DNA from: Oscillospiraceae bacterium
Lineage (GTDB): Bacteria; Bacillota; Clostridia; Oscillospirales; Oscillospiraceae
Length of the DNA stretch: 52,574 nucleotides
NCBI GenBank assembly: GCA_022800665.1
Contig: JAAWQS010000011.1
Span: forward strand, 1-52,574
Direction: 5' to 3'
The notes beneath the pieces were generated by a model. The model ran no database searches. It was not told where the DNA came from and saw only the letters and a program-made list of their open reading frames with translations. Shown here in pieces: positions 8,626-17,012 of the stretch; within the stretch, counting starts at the first letter, position 1; each line of letters starts with the position of its first letter. The translations under genes and the position numbers were made by a program.

Positions 8626-10869
8626 ATGGGAAGAAAACTGCTGGCCGCGCTTATGGCCTTTACCATCCTCTTCTCTCTATGCCCAACGGCTCTGGCGGAC
8701 AGCCAGGAACCCCGCCAGACTGCCTTTTTTACCAGTCAGCCCCATACGGACCTGGACTACAGCGAAATGACCTACAGACGTCCCGATGCAAAAGCTGTGC
8801 TGGCGGAGATGGAGGGGCTGCGCGGTTTGCTGGACGGCGTGGAGAATGCCAAAGCCGTCCAGGAGCTTTTTGGCGTCCTGGTCAACCGCTATATGGAGGC
8901 GCAGACCATGGCCGCGCTGGCGGAGCTGGAGGCGTGCCGCAATGCCGCTGGTTCCCAGGCCGCTCAGGAGCTGGAGGCCGCTTATAACGCCTGCGCCGCC
9001 ATTGCCGATGCCTTACCCCCCTTAATGCGGGATATCCTCAACTCCCCCTGCGGCGATTTCCTGAAGGAACAGTTGGGTGCGCTTACCGCCGCATACTATA
9101 TGCAGTACACAGAGGCCCCCGCCCGGCAGCGGGAGCTGACCAGCCAGGAGACCTCGCTGATGAACGAGTACAGACGGCTCTCTGCCGAACCCTGCGTGGT
9201 GGAGTATTTTGGCCGGGACTGGGATATGCAGGCCTTGAACCAGGCGTTTTATCAGGAGGGTTCCATCAACGCTGACACATATGCCGAAATTTACGGTATG
9301 ATCGCCCAGGAGTTAAACGAAACGCTGGGCAGCCTGTATCTGCGCACCGTGCGGCTGAGAAAAAATATCGCCTCTGCTTACGGCTACAGCGATTATGGCG
9401 AGTTTGCATACCGCCGGCTCTACCGCCGGGACTATTCCCCTGCGGACATCGCCTCCTTCCGGGAGGACGTCAAGACGTATATTGCCCCCCTCAACACGGC
9501 CCTGCACGCCATTCCCCGCCAGAAAAGCGACGTCTTCTACAGCGACTACAGCGGCGAAATAGCGTTGGACCTGATCGCCCCCTATATTGGACAAATGTCC
9601 AGCGAACTGCTGGAGGCTTTCACCTATATGCGGGAACACCACCTCTACGACACCGCGGAGAGCGCGGACAAGACGGATACCGGGTTTACCACCATGCTCT
9701 ACTATTACGGCGCCCCCTTCCTCTTCAACGCGCCCGCCCACGAGCTTTTTGACTTCACCAGTACCGTCCACGAGTTCGGCCACTACAACCACGCCTACTG
9801 GTCCCCCTCCGGCTGGCTGAACGCCGTCAAGAGCCAGGATGTGATGGAGGTCCACTCCCAGGGCCTGGAGCTGCTGCTCTCCCACTACTACCCCGACATT
9901 TTCGGCAAGGACGGGCAGGCGGTTGCAGACTATCAGATTACCAGTCTGGTCGAGGCCATCTGCCAGGGGGCTTACTACGACGAGCTGCAGCAGTATGTCT
10001 ACAGCGCCAAAAATGTGACGTTACAGCAGATTAACGAGAAAGCCCGTCTTCTGAGCATCGACTACGGCTTTGCGGAGGAGGACAGCCCCATGGCCCATGT
10101 CTATGGACTCAGCTGGGTGCAGGTCTCCCACAATTTTACCCAGCCCTTCTATTACATCAGCTACGGCGTTTCCGCCGCCGGCGCCTTTGCGTTCTGGCTG
10201 GAAGCCCAGAAAAACTACTTTAACGCCGTAGACAACTACCTGGCGTACACCGCTTTGGACGCCTCCTATGATTTCCAGGAGAGCTTTGCCGCCACTGGTA
10301 TGACCTCCCCCCTGACAGACGGCTATCTGGAGAAGCTGGCGCAGACGCTGCGGCAGGAGCTGAAAGTGGAGCAGCGTCTGGAGGAGCTGGAAAACGCAAC
10401 TGTATTTACCGACGTATCCGCCGACAGCTGGTATGCCCCCTACGTGCTGGCTCTGGCAGAAATGGGATGCGTGGATGGCGATGAAAACGGAGCCTTCCAT
10501 CCTGGGGACAACGCCGCGTGGGATATGGCGATGGGGGCTTTGCTGGCAATCAACGGCCAGAAGCCGGAGCTGGAGGACAGCCGGACCATTACCCGCCTGG
10601 AGTTCTGCCAGATGATTGTGGAAGTGCTGGGTATCCCTGCCGCGCAAGGATCTTCGCCTTTTACAGATACGGACGACAGCTCCGTGGCCGCTCTGGCGGA
10701 GTTGGGTGTGATCTCCGGATATGACGGCGGAGCTTTCCATCCGGACGGGGAACTGACCCGCGCAGAGCTGTGCGCAGTTCTGTATAAAACCGCTGAAGCT
10801 GTTTCCCTTATCGACCAACCGGAAACGGAAGATACAGAAGAGTTTGAAATGGATGAAAATGCAGCATAA
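8626..10869 (+). CDS. Secreted M3-family zinc oligopeptidase with C-terminal S-layer homology domains
   Basis: The ATG at 8626 is preferred over the in-frame ATG at 8617 because the AAGAAAGG box is only about 2 bases from the latter. The N-terminus is a Sec signal peptide: a basic MGRK, a hydrophobic stretch and a likely cut after ALA. The catalytic site is HEFGH (382-386), with the third zinc ligand at about Glu408 in 'EVHSQGLE', matching the M3B (oligoendopeptidase F) pattern. Two SLH-like modules follow (about 592-630 and 678-725; 'FTDVSADSWYAPYVLALAEMG', 'GVISGYDGGAFHPDGELTRAE'). The protein would be exported and bound to the cell wall, where it cuts peptides. Most M3 peptidases are cytoplasmic, so the address is unusual. 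The tail is acidic. Confidence 0.88.
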   Translation: MGRKLLAALMAFTILFSLCPTALADSQEPRQTAFFTSQPHTDLDYSEMTYRRPDAKAVLAEMEGLRGLLDGVENAKAVQELFGVLVNRYMEAQTMAALAELEACRNAAGSQAAQELEAAYNACAAIADALPPLMRDILNSPCGDFLKEQLGALTAAYYMQYTEAPARQRELTSQETSLMNEYRRLSAEPCVVEYFGRDWDMQALNQAFYQEGSINADTYAEIYGMIAQELNETLGSLYLRTVRLRKNIASAYGYSDYGEFAYRRLYRRDYSPADIASFREDVKTYIAPLNTALHAIPRQKSDVFYSDYSGEIALDLIAPYIGQMSSELLEAFTYMREHHLYDTAESADKTDTGFTTMLYYYGAPFLFNAPAHELFDFTSTVHEFGHYNHAYWSPSGWLNAVKSQDVMEVHSQGLELLLSHYYPDIFGKDGQAVADYQITSLVEAICQGAYYDELQQYVYSAKNVTLQQINEKARLLSIDYGFAEEDSPMAHVYGLSWVQVSHNFTQPFYYISYGVSAAGAFAFWLEAQKNYFNAVDNYLAYTALDASYDFQESFAATGMTSPLTDGYLEKLAQTLRQELKVEQRLEELENATVFTDVSADSWYAPYVLALAEMGCVDGDENGAFHPGDNAAWDMAMGALLAINGQKPELEDSRTITRLEFCQMIVEVLGIPAAQGSSPFTDTDDSSVAALAELGVISGYDGGAFHPDGELTRAELCAVLYKTAEAVSLIDQPETEDTEEFEMDENAA

Positions 10870-10883
10870 TTGAAAATATCCAG

Positions 10884-10920
10884 CAGCTCCCGCCAGAAAA
10901 CCGGCGGGAGCTGTAGCTTT
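10884..10920 (+). terminator. Terminator of the M3 peptidase gene
   Basis: An 11-bp perfect stem, CAGCTCCCGCC (10884-10894) with GGCGGGAGCTG (10903-10913), lies 15 bases after the stop codon and is followed by the T-rich TAGCTTTC. Confidence 0.75.
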
Positions 10921-10989
10921 CAGCGTATTCTATTTCTGATTTCAAAGGGAAAGCGTAACCGCCAGAGATTTTGCCTGCAACCCCTTTAT

Positions 10990-12234
10990 TTAATACTCTA
11001 CATTCTTCTCCAGTTTAGAATTGACAAAATTCTGCTCTGCATAGAGAGTATAATGTCCGCTCATCAAATAGCTGAGTCCGCAGGCCGTGGCAAAGAACCA
11101 CAGCCCCTCCCCGCCGAACAGCTCCACGGACAGAACAAGGGAAGCCGCCGGAGAGTTCACAACGCTGCAAAAGACGGCGACCATCCCCACCGCCGCGGCA
11201 AACCCAACCGGAAGTCCCAGCAGCGGCCCCACCGTACAGCCGAAGGTTGCGCCGATAAAGAAAGCTGGCACAATCTCGCCGCCCTTGAATCCCGCGCCGA
11301 TGGTCACAGCCGTCAGCAGTATTTTCGCCAGAAATGCCCAGGGTACCGCCTCACCGGCTACGGCCTGGACCGCAATTCCCATGCCCGCCCCGTTGTAATC
11401 CCGGCCCAGCAGTGTGGTCAGGACCACCACCAGAACGCCGCCCACGACAGCCCGGATATATGGATTTTCAAAATAATGGCGGAGCTGATGGGCTGCAAAA
11501 TGGATGACCGATAAAAACAGAATCGCACACGCCGCACACAACAGCGCCAATACCGCCACCTGCAGCATCGACCACAAATTGGCATCCGGATAAGTAATCT
11601 GCGGCATACGGACCCCTTCTGTCCGCAGAAAACTGCTGACCCCCCAGGCGGCCAGACCGGCGGTCAGGCAGGGATACAGAGCCGTATACTGCAGAACGCC
11701 TACCGAAGACACCTCCATGCTGAACAGCGCGGCGGCCACCGGCGTACCGAATACTGCGCTGAACAGTGCGGACATGCAACACATGGTCATCTTTTTTCCC
11801 GCCCGCTCGCTTAAATGAAAGATCCGCTTAAAAAAGGGGACCATTCCCGCGCCGATAATCAGCGCAGCCCCCTCTCTCCCGGCGGAACCGCCGCAGAGGT
11901 GGGTGAGGACGGTGGAGACAAACACCCGCACCGCCGCCGAGGGCGGCACCGGCTTCCCTGTCCGCAGGGAGAGGATCACCAGATTCGCCCCCTCCTCCGG
12001 CTCCGCGCCGAACAGACGGTACACCAATACGACTGCAAGTCCGCTGACGGGCAGCAGATACAGCAGCCAGCCGCAGCTGGAAAACATCGCGCCAGCCAGC
12101 TCCACCGCGTGGTGGAATACGGCGCCTACCGTGCCGCACACCGCACCGGCCAGCAGAGCCAAAAACGTCCATTTGACAAAAAATTTCAAATAGACCTCCA
12201 CCCGCTTCTTCTGTTCGTGAATCAATTGCCGCAT
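10990..12234 (-). CDS. ClC-family chloride or fluoride channel/antiporter
   Basis: This 414-residue polytopic protein carries the ClC signature 'GGSAGREGAALIIGAG' (about 125-140), the helix-capping glycine-rich loop that contacts the anion, and the second-half motif 'GAGFKGGEIVPAFFIGATFG'. The length, with no CBS domains, is near that of the compact fluoride-type (CLC-F) members, but the family assignment between chloride and fluoride needs a tree. The ATG at 12234 follows GGAGGGAGAGGCC. It is transcribed in the same direction as fba but behind the fba terminator, so it probably has its own weak promoter, which I could not find. Confidence 0.87.
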   Translation of the reverse strand: MRQLIHEQKKRVEVYLKFFVKWTFLALLAGAVCGTVGAVFHHAVELAGAMFSSCGWLLYLLPVSGLAVVLVYRLFGAEPEEGANLVILSLRTGKPVPPSAAVRVFVSTVLTHLCGGSAGREGAALIIGAGMVPFFKRIFHLSERAGKKMTMCCMSALFSAVFGTPVAAALFSMEVSSVGVLQYTALYPCLTAGLAAWGVSSFLRTEGVRMPQITYPDANLWSMLQVAVLALLCAACAILFLSVIHFAAHQLRHYFENPYIRAVVGGVLVVVLTTLLGRDYNGAGMGIAVQAVAGEAVPWAFLAKILLTAVTIGAGFKGGEIVPAFFIGATFGCTVGPLLGLPVGFAAAVGMVAVFCSVVNSPAASLVLSVELFGGEGLWFFATACGLSYLMSGHYTLYAEQNFVNSKLEKNVEY

Positions 12235-12339
12235 GGCCTCTCCCTCCTATTCCATGCTGATACTAAAAGCGCAATACCGTTACCGGGCAAAAACCCAGGA
12301 TTTGCAGCGGATTTGAGAGCGCATTAAAGTTCTTTTTGG

Positions 12340-12363
12340 TACTTTTTCCTGAAAGAAAAAGTA
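12340..12363. repeat. AT-rich 9-bp perfect inverted repeat
   Basis: TACTTTTTC (12340-12348) and GAAAAAGTA (12355-12363) around a 6-base loop, in the fba-ClC gap. It may be a second terminator or a protein site. It is separate from the GC-rich fba terminator. Confidence 0.5.
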
Positions 12364-12370
12364 TGAACGC

Positions 12371-12404
12371 TAAAAAACGGAGCCGCCCTCTGTGGGCAGC
12401 TCCG
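12371..12404 (-). terminator. Rho-independent terminator of fba
   Basis: On the minus strand GGAGCTGCCC, loop ACAGA and GGGCGGCTCC are followed by GTTTTTTAG, 27 bases past the fba stop. Confidence 0.88.
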
Positions 12405-12430
12405 CGAAGCATAGGCGCTTAACGATTTCT

Positions 12431-13369
12431 TTATGCCTTGCCGTCACAGCCCAGCACGTTAATGAGCTTGTGCTTGACCATATCCTTAATTGCGGCGCGG
12501 GCGGGTTTGAGATACTCGCGGGGGTCGAACTTGTCGGGATGCTGGGCAAAGAACTGCCGGACTGTGCCAGTCATTGCCAGGCGCAGGTCGGAGTCAATGT
12601 TGATCTTGCAGACGGCCATGGAAGCAGCCTTGCGCAGCTGATCTTCAGGCACGCCAATTGCGCCGGGCATACTGCCGCCGTTGGCGTTGATCATCTCGAC
12701 GAAGTCCTGGGGTACGGAGGAGGAGCCGTGGAGCACGATGGGGAAGTTGGGCAGACGCTTCTCGACTTCTTCCAGAACGTCAAAGCGTAGCTGGGGCTTG
12801 GTGCCGGGCTTGAACTTGTAAGCGCCGTGGCTGGTGCCGATGGCGATGGCCAGGGAGTCGCAGCCGGTCTTCTCCACAAATTCCTGCACTTCTTCCGGAC
12901 GGGTGTAGGAGGAATCCTCGGCGGAAACCTGCACGTCGTCCTCAATGCCGGCGAGGGTGCCCAGCTCGGCCTCTACGACCACGCCGTGGTCATGGGCATA
13001 CTCGACAACCTTCTTGGTGATGGCAATGTTCTCTTCGAATGGCTTGGAGCTGGCGTCGATCATGACGGAGGTAAAGCCGCCGTCAATGCAGCTCTTGCAG
13101 GTCTCGAAGTCGGGGCCGTGGTCCAGATGCAGCGCGATGGGAATGCCGGGGCACTCAATGACGGCAGCCTCCACCAGCTTCACCAGATAGGTGTGGTTGG
13201 CATAGGCGCGCGCGCCCTTGGACACCTGCAGAATCAGGGGGGCGTTGACTTCCTTGGCAGCTTCGGTAATGCCCTGGACGATCTCCATGTTGTTGACGTT
13301 GAAAGCGCCGATGGCATAGCCGCCGGCATAAGCTTTCTTAAACATCTCGGTTGTAGTTACGAGGGGCAT
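12431..13369 (-). CDS. fba: Class II fructose-1,6-bisphosphate aldolase
   Basis: This zinc aldolase of glycolysis and gluconeogenesis cleaves fructose-1,6-bisphosphate to dihydroxyacetone phosphate and glyceraldehyde-3-phosphate. The 312-residue product has the class II motif 'ALHLDHGPDFE' with catalytic Asp83 and zinc ligand His84, a downstream 'VVVEAELGTLAGIEDD' and 'PIVLHGSSSVP' phosphate/zinc region. The ATG at 13369 follows TAGGAGG. It appears monocistronic, with its own promoter and terminator. Related tagatose-bisphosphate aldolases share the fold, but the overall match is to FbaA/GatY-type enzymes used in central metabolism. Confidence 0.93.
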   Translation of the reverse strand: MPLVTTTEMFKKAYAGGYAIGAFNVNNMEIVQGITEAAKEVNAPLILQVSKGARAYANHTYLVKLVEAAVIECPGIPIALHLDHGPDFETCKSCIDGGFTSVMIDASSKPFEENIAITKKVVEYAHDHGVVVEAELGTLAGIEDDVQVSAEDSSYTRPEEVQEFVEKTGCDSLAIAIGTSHGAYKFKPGTKPQLRFDVLEEVEKRLPNFPIVLHGSSSVPQDFVEMINANGGSMPGAIGVPEDQLRKAASMAVCKINIDSDLRLAMTGTVRQFFAQHPDKFDPREYLKPARAAIKDMVKHKLINVLGCDGKA

Positions 13370-13404
13370 GGTAAAAACCTCCTAATGTGGTATAGTGTAG
13401 CTTT

Positions 13405-13432
13405 ATTTTACCATAATTTTCTGAGATTGCAA
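13405..13432 (-). promoter_or_regulatory. Promoter of fba
   Basis: Minus-strand TTGCAA (13427-13432), a 16-base spacer and TAAAAT (13405-13410), preceded by TGG as an extended -10. Confidence 0.75.
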
Positions 13433-13537
13433 GGGTAAATTCCTCTTTACCTGCAGTAAATTGCTTTCAGCGGCCTTTTGTTTCAAAAATATACCAATTT
13501 GTAGGGCGTGGAAGGACATCACCACCCCTCATTTTCT

Positions 13538-13659
13538 TTACTCCGGAAACACCTTGCGCAGATCAATCAGGCAGCCGTCCAGCGCCGTGACCCTGGCCGT
13601 GTCCTCCCTTCCATAATCACTCCTTTTCTACTCTAACCGCTTCCAGTTTGTCGATACGC
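13538..13659 (-). pseudogene. Remnants of one or two decayed genes
   Basis: One frame from about 13618 to a TAA at 13538 reads as a natural protein tail (YGREDTARVTALDG...DLRKVFPE). An overlapping frame just upstream ends in '...ERIDKLEAVRVEKE' and a TGA next to an AAAGGAG box and an ATG. Neither has a credible beginning, and the frames are offset from each other. This is what a row of small genes looks like after frameshifts and deletion. The families are not recognised. The rest of 13433-13660 holds only the fba upstream region. Confidence 0.4.
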
Positions 13660-13833
13660 TCACAGGACTGCGATCCGCTCCGCCGCTTCCTCTGGTGTGA
13701 GATTCGAGACATCCAGCTTTACAGTGCGCAATTTCTGGTACATGGGAAGCCTGTCCATGCTTTGGGCCATGTCGCCGGACTGCCTGACGCCCCGGTCAAT
13801 ATCCTTCTGCTTAGGTTGTTTTTCTCCGCCCAT
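13660..13833 (-). pseudogene. C-terminal fragment resembling a P-loop kinase tail
   Basis: The frame gives about 57 residues ending in 'KLDVSNLTPEEAAERIAVL', a pattern typical of the last strand and helix of small AAA/P-loop kinases (chloramphenicol phosphotransferase or shikimate-kinase-like proteins). There is no Walker A, and no ribosome site before the ATG at 13833, which lies inside the sdpI-like gene. I read it as a truncated relic left when the N-terminal part was lost, not as a working gene. Confidence 0.45.
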
Positions 13834-14197
13834 TCTTGTCAAACGCTTTTTTCAGTGCAATTTCTGTAGGAATTATGGAGCCTACCAAGGGAAGCAGCTG
13901 CAGACAGGATACCGCTAAACCGGCATTTGCAATGGTTTCAATATTTTTACCGAACACAAACAGCATGGGAACGATGGATAAAGGTACTAATATCCAGCCA
14001 AGCCGCAGCCACAATTTTCCGCAATAGCGGTGGGCAAATTGCCAAGTATCCTGATTTTTCATAGACATGGTGGTCCTGTAACCAAATGTGTAATTGATAT
14101 TTTGGGGAGCCTTGTGCATGAACAGCTTTCCCAAGCAGATCATTGCGACTGGAATCATTAAATTTGTAATCAGCATAAAAAGCCAAAATCCAATCAT
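13811..14197 (-). CDS. SdpI-like membrane protein
   Basis: This is a 128-residue protein with about three membrane segments. It shows the SdpI/YhfL core 'INYTFGYRTTMSMKNQDTW' (about 34-52), in which Gly-Tyr-Arg-Thr and the later Trp are the family hallmarks. In Bacillus SdpI is the immunity protein against the SdpC cannibalism toxin and a signal for its repressor. Short SdpI-domain proteins are widespread and often lack sdpC nearby, and none is seen here. The ATG at 14197 follows GGGAGGGATTGCG. The region around it carries gene fragments, so it may be an acquired or residual piece. Confidence 0.8.
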   Translation of the reverse strand: MIGFWLFMLITNLMIPVAMICLGKLFMHKAPQNINYTFGYRTTMSMKNQDTWQFAHRYCGKLWLRLGWILVPLSIVPMLFVFGKNIETIANAGLAVSCLQLLPLVGSIIPTEIALKKAFDKNGRRKTT

Positions 14198-14220
14198 CGC
14201 AATCCCTCCCTTTTGGGAGT

Positions 14221-14249
14221 ATGATACCACAAATCCAGTAGAAAAGGAA
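14221..14249 (-). promoter_or_regulatory. Probable extended -10 promoter of the sdpI-like gene
   Basis: Minus-strand TATCAT (14221-14226) preceded by TGG, with a weak TTCCTT (14244-14249) at 17 bases. The leader would be about 15-20 bases. Confidence 0.5.
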
Positions 14250-14320
14250 GCGAAAGTTTGCCGGCTGCTGGAAGGGCATGAGCCAGCTTTCACAAATTTT
14301 CAGGCCATGTCTTTATCCGT

Positions 14321-14348
14321 AAAGAAAAACAGGGGCAAACCGCCCCTG
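14321..14348 (-). terminator. Rho-independent terminator of spoIVA
   Basis: Minus-strand CAGGGGC, loop GGTTT and GCCCCTG are followed by TTTTTCTTT, only 3 bases after the spoIVA stop codon. Confidence 0.9.
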
Positions 14349-14351
14349 TTT

Positions 14352-15830
14352 TCACAGTATAATACAGATCAGACCGCCGCTCCCCTCGTTTACAATCCGC
14401 TGCAGGGTCTCCTGGAACTTCAGCCGCGCGTCCATCGGCATACGGTAGAGTTTCGCCTGCAAGTCCTCATTGACCAGCTCGTGGAAGCTGCGGCCAAAAA
14501 TATTGGACTCCCAGATCTGCGTGGGGTCGCCGCTGAATTTGTCCATCAAATAGTTGACCATATCCTCGCTCTGCTTCTCATTGCCGACAATGGGCGATAC
14601 GGTTGACTCGATGTCCACCTTGAACATATGGATAGACGGCGCGCTGGCCTTCAGTTTAATGCCGTAGCGTCCGCCCTGGCGCATGACCTCCGGCTCCTCC
14701 AGCAGCAGCTCCTCCATGGTGGGCATGACGATGCCGTAACCTGTTTCATAGACATTGTTCAGCGCGTCCGACACCTTATCAAACCTGGCCTTGATGCCCG
14801 CCAGCTCAGTCAGCAGCTCCATGAGGTCGCCGTCGTCGGAGACTGTAAAACCGGACTGACTGCTGAGCGTCTGATAGAACAGTTCCCGCGGCAGCTGCAA
14901 TTCCGCCGCCGCGATGCCCCGGCCCAGGTCGATGGAGAGCACGCGGCTGAGGGAGATATTCTCCTGCTCCCCCATCTCCTTCACCACCGGCTCCACTTCC
15001 CGGATATGGCTCATCCGGTCCCCTCCCTCACGGATGACGCCGTAAACGGCCTGCTTGATGGGATGGCTCATAGGCAGGGCGTCGATCCAGGCGGGCAGGA
15101 AAATCCGCATTTCCCGCAGGGGGAATTCAAAGAGGATGCTTTTAATAATGTATGTAATGGCCTCCTCGTTCAGCTCCAGGCAGTTGACAGGCAGGCACTG
15201 CACGCCGAAGCGGTTCCCGATCTCCCGGCTGATGCTGACGGCTCTGCCGCTGTGGGGTTCGGTGGTGTTGAGCAGCACAACGAAGGGTTTGCCCAGCTCC
15301 TGGAGCTCGGTGATGACCCGCTCCTCCGCATCCAGGTAGTCCTCGCGGGGGATGTCGGTAATGGAGCCGTCGGTGGTGATGACGATGCCTACGGTGGAGT
15401 GCTCCTGTATGACCTTCCGCGTCCCGATTTCCGCGGCCTCCGCCATAGGGATTTCGTGGTCCATCCAAGGGGTCATGACCATCCGCGGCTCCCCGTCCTC
15501 AAACTGGCCCATCGCGCCCTTAACCATATATCCCACGCTGTCAATAAGCCGCACCGCAAAGGTCATGCCGCCGTCCAGGGTCAGGTCCACAGCCTCCTCC
15601 GGGACAAACTTCGGCTCTGCGGTCATGATGGTGCGTCCGCTTCCCGACTGGGGCAGCTCGTCGATGGCGCGTTCCCTGCGGTAGACATTGTCAATGTTGG
15701 GAATCACGCAGGTCTCCATAAAGCGTTTGATGAAGGTGGACTTCCCTGTCCGCACCGGCCCCAGCACGCCTACGAACAGGGACCCGCCGGTCCGGGCCGC
15801 AATATCCTGGTAGAGATCGGTATTTGTCAT
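14352..15830 (-). CDS. spoIVA: Stage IV sporulation protein A, spore-coat basement ATPase
   Basis: SpoIVA coats the outer forespore membrane as an ATP-hydrolysing, self-polymerising sheet on which the coat and cortex are built. It is made in the mother cell. The 492-residue length and N-terminus are typical: 'GVLGPVRTGKST' has the Walker A at 24-32, and an essential internal 'RTIMTAEPKFVPEEAV' follows. The C-terminus 'EGSGGLICIIL' has the hydrophobic ending that docks on SpoVM. The ATG at 15830 follows GGGAGG. Its two known partners, SpoVM and SipL, are encoded within 5 kb. No convincing SigE promoter could be picked out upstream. Confidence 0.97.
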   Translation of the reverse strand: MTNTDLYQDIAARTGGSLFVGVLGPVRTGKSTFIKRFMETCVIPNIDNVYRRERAIDELPQSGSGRTIMTAEPKFVPEEAVDLTLDGGMTFAVRLIDSVGYMVKGAMGQFEDGEPRMVMTPWMDHEIPMAEAAEIGTRKVIQEHSTVGIVITTDGSITDIPREDYLDAEERVITELQELGKPFVVLLNTTEPHSGRAVSISREIGNRFGVQCLPVNCLELNEEAITYIIKSILFEFPLREMRIFLPAWIDALPMSHPIKQAVYGVIREGGDRMSHIREVEPVVKEMGEQENISLSRVLSIDLGRGIAAAELQLPRELFYQTLSSQSGFTVSDDGDLMELLTELAGIKARFDKVSDALNNVYETGYGIVMPTMEELLLEEPEVMRQGGRYGIKLKASAPSIHMFKVDIESTVSPIVGNEKQSEDMVNYLMDKFSGDPTQIWESNIFGRSFHELVNEDLQAKLYRMPMDARLKFQETLQRIVNEGSGGLICIIL

Positions 15831-16054
15831 AGTAACCTCCCATACGCATTTCGCGCGTAAATTGAATGTAATGCATGTATCCCCGGCAGCCGGGCGATCG
15901 TTTTAGATTTCCTGCGGCGGTAGGCAGCGCTGTAAGCCGTACGTCTGAGACTAATCTATGAATACCGGGACAAAATTATGCCTTTCCGCCCCGCATTGGA
16001 TAAACTACACAAAGGAGCGCGGAACCTGCCGCCGCTTCTTGGAAAAAATGGTTC
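15831..16054. other. Intergenic region between divergent spoIVA and the amino-acid importer
   Basis: No gene is visible on either strand. It contains a short CCCGG-CAG-CCGGG hairpin (about 15887-15899) and must hold the mother-cell promoter of spoIVA. I could not assign -35 and -10 boxes with confidence. Confidence 0.5.
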
Positions 16055-16083
16055 TTTACAAAAACGCTTTAGTGTGATAAATT
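16055..16083 (+). promoter_or_regulatory. Likely promoter of the amino-acid ABC importer
   Basis: TTTACA (16055-16060), a 17-base spacer and TAAATT (16078-16083), about 46 bases before the first start codon. Confidence 0.6.
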
Positions 16084-16128
16084 GTTAGCGTATTAAACTG
16101 GCGTATGTGCCAAGGAGGATCTTTCAGG

Positions 16129-16938
16129 ATGAAAATGAATAAGTTTCTTACATTTGTATTAGCGATGGCTATGGCGCTGGCCCTGGCCGCCTGCGGCAGC
16201 AATGCCGGGAACAAGGATGCCGGCGGTACAGAGAGCGACACCGCGTATGTGAAGGAAAAAGGGACCTTGGTGGTCGGCATCACCGATTTCGCGCCCATGG
16301 ACTACAAAGACAACAACGGCGAGTGGATCGGCTTTGACGCAGACATGGCAAAAGCCTTTGCCGAGAGCTTGGGCGTAAAAGTGGAGTTCCTTGAGATTAC
16401 CTGGGACAACAAGGTCATGGAACTGGACACCAAGGGCATTGACGCGGTTTGGAACGGCATGACGCTCACCCAGGACGTTAAGACCCTGATGGAGACCAGC
16501 GAGCCCTATTGCAAAAACGCTCAGGTCGTGGTCATCAGTGAGGACAGAGCCGCCAACTACCAGACGGAGGACAGCATCAGCGAGTTGAACTTTGCCGTGG
16601 AAAACGGTTCCGCCGGTGCAGAGGCCCTGGACGCGCTGAACATCAGATACACCGCGGTGGACACCCAGGCCAAAGCCCTGATGGAAGTAGCCGCCGGCAG
16701 CAACGAAGCCTGTGTGATCGACCTGCTGATGGCGGGCGCAATGATCGGCGAGGGTACCAGCTATCCCAACCTGACGACCGCCGTAGAGCTGAACAGCGAG
16801 GAGTACGGCGTGGGTTTCCGCAAGGGCAGCGATTTGGCGGATGCTTTCAACAGCTTCTGGAAGTCCGCCTATGAAGATGGTACGGTTGTAGAGATCGCCT
16901 CCACTTACGGCGTTGCGCAGAACATCATCGAGAAGTAA
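16129..16938 (+). CDS. Polar amino-acid ABC transporter, substrate-binding lipoprotein
   Basis: This is the extracytoplasmic receptor of the importer encoded by the next two genes. The ATG at 16129 (269 residues) was chosen for the CAAGGAGGAT box at 16111-16120; an earlier in-frame ATG lacks one. A lipoprotein signal ends in LALAAC with lipidated Cys22. The mature part is an SBP_bac_3 fold starting 'GTLVVGITDFAPMDYKDNNGEWIGFDADMAKAF'. The ligand class (cystine, His, Arg or Gln/Glu) cannot be settled from sequence. A hairpin after the stop may raise the level of this subunit over the others. Confidence 0.92.
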   Translation: MKMNKFLTFVLAMAMALALAACGSNAGNKDAGGTESDTAYVKEKGTLVVGITDFAPMDYKDNNGEWIGFDADMAKAFAESLGVKVEFLEITWDNKVMELDTKGIDAVWNGMTLTQDVKTLMETSEPYCKNAQVVVISEDRAANYQTEDSISELNFAVENGSAGAEALDALNIRYTAVDTQAKALMEVAAGSNEACVIDLLMAGAMIGEGTSYPNLTTAVELNSEEYGVGFRKGSDLADAFNSFWKSAYEDGTVVEIASTYGVAQNIIEK

Positions 16939-16953
16939 GGAAAGAACATACTG

Positions 16954-16987
16954 GGAAGGCAGAGCGGCTATCCCCCCTCTGCCTTCC
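16954..16987 (+). terminator. Intercistronic stem-loop between binding protein and permease
   Basis: An 11-bp perfect stem, GGAAGGCAGAG (16954-16964) with CTCTGCCTTCC (16977-16987), has no T run after it. It is more likely an mRNA-stabilising or partial-termination element than a full terminator. Confidence 0.6.
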
Positions 16988-17012
16988 TGACCGTCTACAG
17001 GAGAGAAAAACG

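Noticed and set aside
15831-15930. SigE promoter for spoIVA
   Set aside because: GATACATG and CATTACATT elements can be found, but no pair has acceptable spacing and match, so it was not annotated.
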